Shown piece after piece: positions 5,040 to 9,452 of a stretch of 9,452 bases of DNA. Each line of letters starts with the position of its first letter. Position 1 is the first letter of the stretch. The stretch is from JBLNBU01 sp050260215 (GTDB lineage Bacteria > Pseudomonadota > Alphaproteobacteria > Rhodospirillales > Magnetospirillaceae), in assembly GCA_050260215.1 (NCBI GenBank), contig JBLNBU010000213.1, positions 1-9,452 on the forward strand, in the 5' to 3' direction. A program made the translations under genes and the position numbers. The notes beneath the pieces are model-generated. The model ran no database searches. It had not been told where the DNA came from and was given only the letters and a program-made list of their open reading frames with translations.

Positions 5040-6185
5040 ATGGCCCACATTCCCGACGGCGTGCTGTCCATTCCCGTACTGCTCGGCGGTGCCGCCATCA
5101 CCGCGGCCGGCGTCGCCATGGGCCTGCGCCGCCTCGAGCCAGAGCGCATCCCGCAGGCGGCGGTGCTGTCGGCGGTGTTCTTCGTCGCCTCGCTGGTCCA
5201 TCTGCCGGCGGGGCCCAGCTCGGTGCACCTGCTGTTGTCGGGGCTGGTGGGCATCGTGCTGGGCTGGGCGGCGTTTCCCGCCATCCTGGTGGCGCTGCTG
5301 CTGCAGGCGGTGCTGTTCGGCTTCGGCGGGGTGCTGGTGCTGGGGGTCAACGTCGCCACCATGGCGGTGCCGGCGGTGCTGGCCGGCATGGCGTTCCGCC
5401 GCCTGTGGAAGCCCGACCGCCCGCGGCGCGCGGCGGTGGTGGCCGGAGTGCTGGCCGCGGCTGCCGTGCTCGGCACCGCGGCGCTGGTGGCATTGGCTTT
5501 GGCGGCGTCGGGGCGGGAATTCGCCACCGCGTCGCGGCTGGTGGTGCTGACCGCGCTCCCCGTAGCGGCGGTCGAGGCGGCGTTCACCGCCGCCGCGGTC
5601 GGCCTGGTCGCCCGGGTCAAGCCGGCCATGCTGGCCGGGGCCGCGGCCTGCCTGCTGATGCTGGCGGCGGCGCCGGCCGAGGCCCATCGCCTCAAGCTGT
5701 TCGCCACCGCCGAGGGCGCCGTGGTTGTCGGCGAAGCCTATTTCGCCGGCGGCGGGCCGGCGGTGCACGTCCCCGGCCGCATGCTGGCCCCCGACGGCAG
5801 CCTGGCCGGCGACTTCACCACTGACGCGGACGGCCGCTTCCGCATCGGCGTGCACGTCCGCCAGGACCACACGCTGACCGTCGACGGCGGCGACGGCCAT
5901 GTGGCCTCGTACGTCCTGCCCGGGTCCGAGCTGCCCGACACACTACCCGCCGGCCACGCCGGCACCGCTGCGCCGCCGGGCGCCATCGCAACGGCTCCGG
6001 CCGCCGCTCCGCCCGAGTTGGCTGCGCTGGTCGAGTCCGCGGTCGCCCGGCAGGTCCGCCCCTTGCGCGAGCAGCTCGACGCCTACGAGGCCCATGTGCG
6101 CCTGCACGACGTCCTGGGCGGCATCGGCACCATCTTCGGCATCTTCGGCCTGGCCGCCTGGCTCGCATCGCGGAGGAAACCATGA
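5040..6185 (+). CDS. cbiM: CbiM/NikM S-component fused to a NikL-like periplasmic domain
   Basis: A 381-residue fusion. Residues 1-195 are the substrate-binding membrane protein of a nickel/cobalt ECF transporter: it begins MAHIPDGVLS, has about six or seven hydrophobic helices, and carries PSSVHLLLSGLVG with His63, the counterpart of the second metal-ligand His in NikM structures. Residues 197-212 form another hydrophobic segment ending in APAEA, followed by a soluble beta domain (216-295: HRLKLFATAEG, GEAYFAGGGPAVHVPG, TDADGRFRIG, VDGGDGH) typical of NikL. Then come an Ala/Pro linker (300-325), a helix rich in charged residues (326-356) and a C-terminal TM (about 358-376) ending SRRKP. ATG 5040 is chosen over an in-frame ATG at 5019 because family members start at (M)AHIPDG and GAGGGG lies 9 nt upstream. 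No cbiN is present; NikL probably replaces it. Ni versus Co cannot be told. Confidence 0.93.
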   Translation: MAHIPDGVLSIPVLLGGAAITAAGVAMGLRRLEPERIPQAAVLSAVFFVASLVHLPAGPSSVHLLLSGLVGIVLGWAAFPAILVALLLQAVLFGFGGVLVLGVNVATMAVPAVLAGMAFRRLWKPDRPRRAAVVAGVLAAAAVLGTAALVALALAASGREFATASRLVVLTALPVAAVEAAFTAAAVGLVARVKPAMLAGAAACLLMLAAAPAEAHRLKLFATAEGAVVVGEAYFAGGGPAVHVPGRMLAPDGSLAGDFTTDADGRFRIGVHVRQDHTLTVDGGDGHVASYVLPGSELPDTLPAGHAGTAAPPGAIATAPAAAPPELAALVESAVARQVRPLREQLDAYEAHVRLHDVLGGIGTIFGIFGLAAWLASRRKP

Positions 6186-6955
6186 GCACCGCTCCCGCCT
6201 GTCTCGACCACGGGCCCATCCTGGCGGCGCCGGTCGCCCGCGGCATGGTGGCGCGGCTGGATCCGCGTACCCGGGTGGTGGTGGCGCTGCTGTTCGCCGT
6301 CGCCGTGGTGACCGACGCCCGCCTGGACGTGCTGGGCGGGCTTTTGGGCATGGCCGCCGTGCTGGCCGTGCTGGCCCGCCTGGCGCCGGGCCCGACGCTG
6401 CGCCGGCTGTTGGCGCTGGAAGGGTTCATGCTGCTGGTGCTGGCCATGCTGCCGTTCACCGTTCCCGGCCGCGTCGTCGCCGAGCCCCTGGGCCTCGCCG
6501 CCACCGCCGAGGGGCTGGCGCGCGCCGGCGCCATCGTGCTCAAGGCCAATGCTGTGGCGCTGGCCACCCTGGCCCTGGTCGGCAGCCTGGAGCCGGTGGT
6601 GCTGGGCCGTGCGCTCGCCCGCCTGGGGGCGCCCGAGCGGCTGGTGCACTTGCTGCTGTTCACCGTGCGCTACGTGGATGTGCTGGCCGACGAATACCGG
6701 CGCCTGCGCCTGGCCATGCGGGCGCGCGCCTTCCGCCCGCGGGCGGGCCTGCACACCTGGTGCAGCCTGGGTTGCCTGTTCGGCATGCTGATGGTGCGCT
6801 CGGCCGAGCGCGCCGAGCGCATCCACGCCGCCATGCGCCTGCGCGGCTTCACCGGCCGTTTCCACCTGCTCGACGACGGCGCCCCCGGGGTGCTGGACTG
6901 GGGGGTGGGTGCGGCCTCGGTCGCCGCGCTGGCGGTGCTGGCCCTGCCATGGTGA
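6182..6955 (+). CDS. cbiQ: ECF transporter T-component CbiQ/NikQ
   Basis: A 257-residue membrane protein with several hydrophobic segments (about 31-43, 50-66, 80-95, 120-140 and 240-256). Before the last segment lie the two EcfT coupling motifs on amphipathic helices: ARA within YRRLRLAMRARAF (172-184) and LRG within AMRLRGF (217-223). These short Arg motifs dock into grooves of the ATPase and transmit ATP hydrolysis to the S-component CbiM. The N-terminal DPRTRVVVALLFAV segment is also typical of the family. It starts in an ATGA overlap with cbiM and overlaps the next gene by 7 nt, so translation is coupled. Size and motifs are normal and nothing appears missing. Confidence 0.94.
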   Translation: MSTAPACLDHGPILAAPVARGMVARLDPRTRVVVALLFAVAVVTDARLDVLGGLLGMAAVLAVLARLAPGPTLRRLLALEGFMLLVLAMLPFTVPGRVVAEPLGLAATAEGLARAGAIVLKANAVALATLALVGSLEPVVLGRALARLGAPERLVHLLLFTVRYVDVLADEYRRLRLAMRARAFRPRAGLHTWCSLGCLFGMLMVRSAERAERIHAAMRLRGFTGRFHLLDDGAPGVLDWGVGAASVAALAVLALPW

Positions 6956-7593
6956 ACCTGATCTCGCTGGCCGGCGTGGCCTTCTCCTACGGCGGGGCGG
7001 CGGTGCTGGACGGCGTCGACTTCGCACTCGCCCCCGGCGAGCGGGTCGCCGTCGACGGGGCCAACGGCGCCGGCAAGACCACCTTGCTGCATGTGATGGT
7101 CGGGCTGGCCACGCCCCAGGCCGGCACCGTCACCGCCTTCGGCCGCGAGCGCCGGCGCGAGGCCGACTTCCACGAGGTGCGCGCGCGCGCCGGCCTGCTG
7201 CTGCAGGACGCCGACGACCAGCTGTTCTGCCCCACCGTGGCCGAGGACGTTGCCTTCGGGCCGCTCAACCTGGGACGGTCCAAGGCCGAGGCTCGCGCCA
7301 TCGTCCACGACACGCTGTCCATGCTGGGGCTGTCGGGCCTGGAGCACCGGGTCACCCACACCCTGTCGGGCGGCCAGAAGCGGCTGGTGTCGCTGGCCGC
7401 CGTGCTGGCCATGGCGCCCGAGGTGCTGCTGCTCGACGAGCCGACCAACGCGCTGGACCAGGCGACGCGGGCGCGCCTGCTCGACATCCTGGCCGGCCTG
7501 CCCCAGGCCATGGTCATCGTCTCGCACGACCAGGGCGTCGTCGACCGGCTGGCGACCCGGCGCGTGCGGCTGGACAACGGAAGACTGGTCTAG
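6949..7593 (+). CDS. cbiO: ECF transporter ATPase CbiO/NikO
   Basis: A 214-residue ABC ATPase with all catalytic motifs: Walker A GANGAGKTT (37-45), Q-loop Gln86 in LLLQDADDQLFCPTVAEDVAFGP (83-105, the form usual in metal ECF ATPases), signature LSGGQ (139-143), Walker B LLLDE (160-164) followed by PTNALD (165-170), and switch His193. It should work as a homodimer driving CbiQ and CbiM. It is shorter than the commoner 250-280-residue CbiO proteins and ends soon after the switch region, so the C-terminal extension is absent; NikO-type proteins of similar length are known to me. The ATG at 6949 overlaps the cbiQ end by 7 nt, and the protein begins directly with the ABC strand VNLISLAGVAFSYGG. 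An apparent much longer frame from 5899 is not real. Confidence 0.95.
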   Translation: MVNLISLAGVAFSYGGAAVLDGVDFALAPGERVAVDGANGAGKTTLLHVMVGLATPQAGTVTAFGRERRREADFHEVRARAGLLLQDADDQLFCPTVAEDVAFGPLNLGRSKAEARAIVHDTLSMLGLSGLEHRVTHTLSGGQKRLVSLAAVLAMAPEVLLLDEPTNALDQATRARLLDILAGLPQAMVIVSHDQGVVDRLATRRVRLDNGRLV

Positions 7594-7606
7594 GGGGGAA
7601 GCATCC

Positions 7607-7894
7607 ATGCACGACGGCCACCACGAGATCGAGCACCGGCACGAGCACAAGCACCAGCACCAGCACGAGCATACCCACGTCCATACCCATGCCCACCGCC
7701 ACGGCGAGTTGGAGCACAGCCACGCTCACGCCCATACCCACGCCCACGAGCACCTTCACCAGCACAGCCACCCCCACGACCATGGCGAAGGCGAGGGACA
7801 TGAGCACGGGCACGACCAGCCCCGCCATGCCTGGAAGCCCCACGAACACCGTCACGACGACGACGAGCTGGTCGACCACGATCACCGCCACTGA
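7607..7894 (+). CDS. Small histidine-rich protein, putative nickel/cobalt buffer
   Basis: A 95-residue protein with 37 His (39%) and no Cys. It begins MHDGHHEIEH and ends DHDHRH. Residues 10-31 and 37-59 are almost strict (H-x)n runs in which x is mostly Glu, Gln, Thr, Ala or Ser; further His residues are spread to the end among Asp and Glu. There is no signal peptide or membrane segment, so a cytoplasmic location is expected. The start ATG has GGGGGGAA about 6 nt upstream and lies only 13 nt after the cbiO stop, so it is very probably co-transcribed with the transporter. His-rich proteins such as Helicobacter Hpn and the His tails of HypB, UreE or SlyD bind nickel; by analogy this one may store, buffer or hand on the metal after import. 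I recognise no named family. The repeats also leave other frames open, but only this one fits the operon and its ribosome binding site. Confidence 0.85.
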   Translation: MHDGHHEIEHRHEHKHQHQHEHTHVHTHAHRHGELEHSHAHAHTHAHEHLHQHSHPHDHGEGEGHEHGHDQPRHAWKPHEHRHDDDELVDHDHRH

Positions 7895-7986
7895 TCCGTT
7901 CGGGCGATAAGGCACCCACCCGACTTCCCCGCCGGGGCCGCGGCATGTAGGATTGCCGGGGGCAGAGTGGGGCAGGCGAAGAGGAT

Positions 7987-9452
7987 ATGGCGGCAGGATC
8001 ACGACAGTGGCTGGTTGCCGTGCTGGCGGCGGCCACCGTGGTCGGCGGGCTGGTCTTCGTCGAAAGGCTGGCCTGGCAGCGCCATGTCCAGGAATCGCGC
8101 CTGGACACCCTGAACCGCCTGTCGACCATGCGGGCGCGGCTGGAAAGCGAGCTCAACGGCACCCTGGCGCTGACCCGCGCCCTGGTGGCCACCGTCGCCC
8201 TGCACCGCGACCTGTCGCGCGCCGACTTCGAGGCCATCGCCCGCGAGGTCATGGCCCAGCGCCGCCATATCCGCAACGTGACGCTCGCCAAGGGCACCGT
8301 CATCACCTACGTCTACCCCATCGAGGGCAACGCCTCGGCGCTGGGGCGCGACTACCGCGACCTGCCCAACCAGTGGCCGGCGATCAAGCGCATGTTCGAG
8401 ACCCGCCAGCCGGTGCTGGCCGGGCCGGTGCCGCTGGTTCAGGGCGGCATCGCCATCATCTCGCGCTCGCCCATCTTCGACACGCCCCCCGGCGCACCGC
8501 CGGGCAGCGGCCCGGCCTGGGGCGCGGTGGCGGTGCCGATCACCTTCGATTCGCTGCTGGAAGACACCGGCATCAAGGACAGCGGCCAGCCGTTCGAGGT
8601 GGCCATTCGCGGCGCCGACGGCCGCGGCGCCGACGGTGCGGTGATCTATGGCGACAGCAAGCTGTTCGACCGCGACCCGGTGGTCCTCGACGTCACCCTG
8701 CCCGGCGGCACCTGGCAGATCGCCGCCCTGCCCATCGGCGGCTGGGGCGCGCGGCCGCCGCCGACGGTGCTGCTGCTGCGCGGCCTGGGCAGCGGGCTGG
8801 CTCTGCTGGCCGGCGTGCTCGGCTATCTGCTGGTCGGCTATCTGGAGGCTTTGCGCCAGGGCCGCCAGCAGGTCGCCGCCAGTGAAGGCAGGCTGGCCGC
8901 CATCCTGTCGGCGGCGCCCCTGCCGCTCACCGTGCTGCGCCGCGACGACGGCGTGGTGCTGTACGCCAACCGCCGCGCCGGGCTGCAGATCGCCAGCGAC
9001 GCCGAGGCCATGGTCGGCCGGCCGCTGCCGCCGCGCTGCGTCCACCCCCGCGACCTGGTGCAGATGCGCCGCCTGCTGGCCCAGCGCGGCCAGGTCGCCG
9101 ACTTCGAGGCGCGGTTGCGCACCACCAGCGGGGTGCCGTTCTGGGCGCTGGTGTCGATCACTCCGCTGGACCACGGCGACCAGCAGGCGCTGCTGGTGGC
9201 GGTCAACGACATCACCGCCCGCAAGATCGCCGAGCAGGCGCTGCGCGACCAGCTGGCCCTGCACCAGACGGTGATGGACACCATCCCCAGCGGCATCTTC
9301 TACAAGGACGCCGACGGCCGCTATCTCGGCTGCAACCGCGCCTACGAGCGCCTGGTCGGGCGCGAGCGCCAGGAAATCCTGGGCCACACCGTGTTCGAGC
9401 TGGCATCGCCCGAGGTGGCCGCCTTCACCTCGCAGAACGACCGCTCCATCCT
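7987..9452 (+). CDS. Membrane sensor with CHASE and PAS domains, 3' end outside window
   Basis: The frame is open from ATG 7987 to the right edge (488 codons). Order: a first TM (about residues 8-25); an extracytoplasmic CHASE domain (about 39-205) with recognisable strings such as LTRALVATVALHRDLSRADF, RNVTLAKGTVITYVYPIEGN, ALGRDYRDLPNQWPAIKRM, and PVLAGPVPLVQGGIAIISRSPIF; a second TM (about 261-285); PAS 1 (about 299-410), ending VNDITARKIAEQAL; and PAS 2 from about 425 (MDTIPSGIFYKDADGRYLGCNRAY). CHASE binds small extracellular ligands in other proteins. The output, a histidine kinase or a GGDEF/EAL module, lies beyond the window. An in-frame stop at 7948 limits the start to 7987; the GAGG site is unusually close (2 nt). 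It begins 92 bp after the His-rich gene with no clear terminator between, so co-transcription with the metal operon is possible but unproven. Confidence 0.9.
   Translation, partial: MAAGSRQWLVAVLAAATVVGGLVFVERLAWQRHVQESRLDTLNRLSTMRARLESELNGTLALTRALVATVALHRDLSRADFEAIAREVMAQRRHIRNVTLAKGTVITYVYPIEGNASALGRDYRDLPNQWPAIKRMFETRQPVLAGPVPLVQGGIAIISRSPIFDTPPGAPPGSGPAWGAVAVPITFDSLLEDTGIKDSGQPFEVAIRGADGRGADGAVIYGDSKLFDRDPVVLDVTLPGGTWQIAALPIGGWGARPPPTVLLLRGLGSGLALLAGVLGYLLVGYLEALRQGRQQVAASEGRLAAILSAAPLPLTVLRRDDGVVLYANRRAGLQIASDAEAMVGRPLPPRCVHPRDLVQMRRLLAQRGQVADFEARLRTTSGVPFWALVSITPLDHGDQQALLVAVNDITARKIAEQALRDQLALHQTVMDTIPSGIFYKDADGRYLGCNRAYERLVGRERQEILGHTVFELASPEVAAFTSQNDRSI

Noticed and set aside
4103..5707. 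534-codon open frame on the minus strand opposite the DUF4198 and cbiM genes
   Set aside because: Rich in Ser, Ala and Thr, without motifs, antisense to two well-supported genes, and its end is repeat C.
5899..7593. A continuous 564-codon frame that ends in CbiO
   Set aside because: Its first 350 codons are an Arg/Pro-rich shadow of cbiM and cbiQ. The true CbiO starts at 6949.
7895..7986. Intrinsic terminator after the His-rich gene
   Set aside because: Only a small CCCC-GCC-GGGG hairpin is present, without a T-run.
7514..8002. Minus-strand hydrophobic VLVLVLV protein opposite the His-rich gene
   Set aside because: It is the automatic antisense reading of the CAY-NNN repeats, with no ribosome binding site or operon context.
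7999..9387. 462-codon open frame on the minus strand opposite the CHASE-PAS gene
   Set aside because: Gln- and Ala-rich shadow of the sensor reading frame; the plus strand shows clear domains.

Overview
This is a GC-rich chromosomal segment from what looks like an alphaproteobacterium. Rhodospirillales (Magnetospirillum-like) is my best guess. It rests on the codon bias, the HPF and nickel/cobalt transporter protein styles, and an imperfect palindromic intergenic repeat of a kind common in alphaproteobacteria whose translation reads 'MPGLDPGIHG'. No phage, insertion sequence, tRNA, rRNA or CRISPR is visible. The lineage is an inference from sequence style only.

Left part, 1-1805, all on the minus strand: the first 53 codons of mutL (mismatch repair, running off the left edge); an intergenic stretch of about 250 bp holding a strong AT-richer inverted repeat and one copy of the dispersed palindrome; a LysR-type regulator; and a short HPF/RaiA-type ribosome hibernation factor. 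Centre, 2040-3905, plus strand: htpG (bacterial Hsp90), divergent from hpf and preceded by a good match to a sigma-32 heat-shock promoter. The 3906-4192 gap carries two more copies of the dispersed palindrome, a 15-bp direct repeat and a candidate promoter.

Right part, 4193-7894, plus strand: a tight operon for a nickel/cobalt ECF-type uptake system. The order is a secreted DUF4198 (NikK-like) protein, a CbiM/NikM S-component fused to a NikL-like periplasmic domain, the T-component CbiQ, the ATPase CbiO, and then a 95-residue protein that is 39% histidine. CbiM and CbiQ overlap by 4 nt, CbiQ and CbiO by 7 nt, and the His-rich gene starts 13 nt after cbiO. The likely logic is periplasmic capture or delivery (NikK, NikL), membrane transport (CbiM, CbiQ, CbiO), and cytoplasmic buffering of the incoming metal by the His-rich protein.

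From 7987 to the right edge is the start of a membrane-anchored CHASE-PAS-PAS sensor whose output domain lies beyond the window.

The most interesting element is the nickel/cobalt module with its S-component/NikL fusion and His-rich terminal gene. Next come the candidate leaderless mutL promoter, the three decaying copies of a two-hairpin repeat, and the 15-bp repeat that includes the first codons of the transporter operon.
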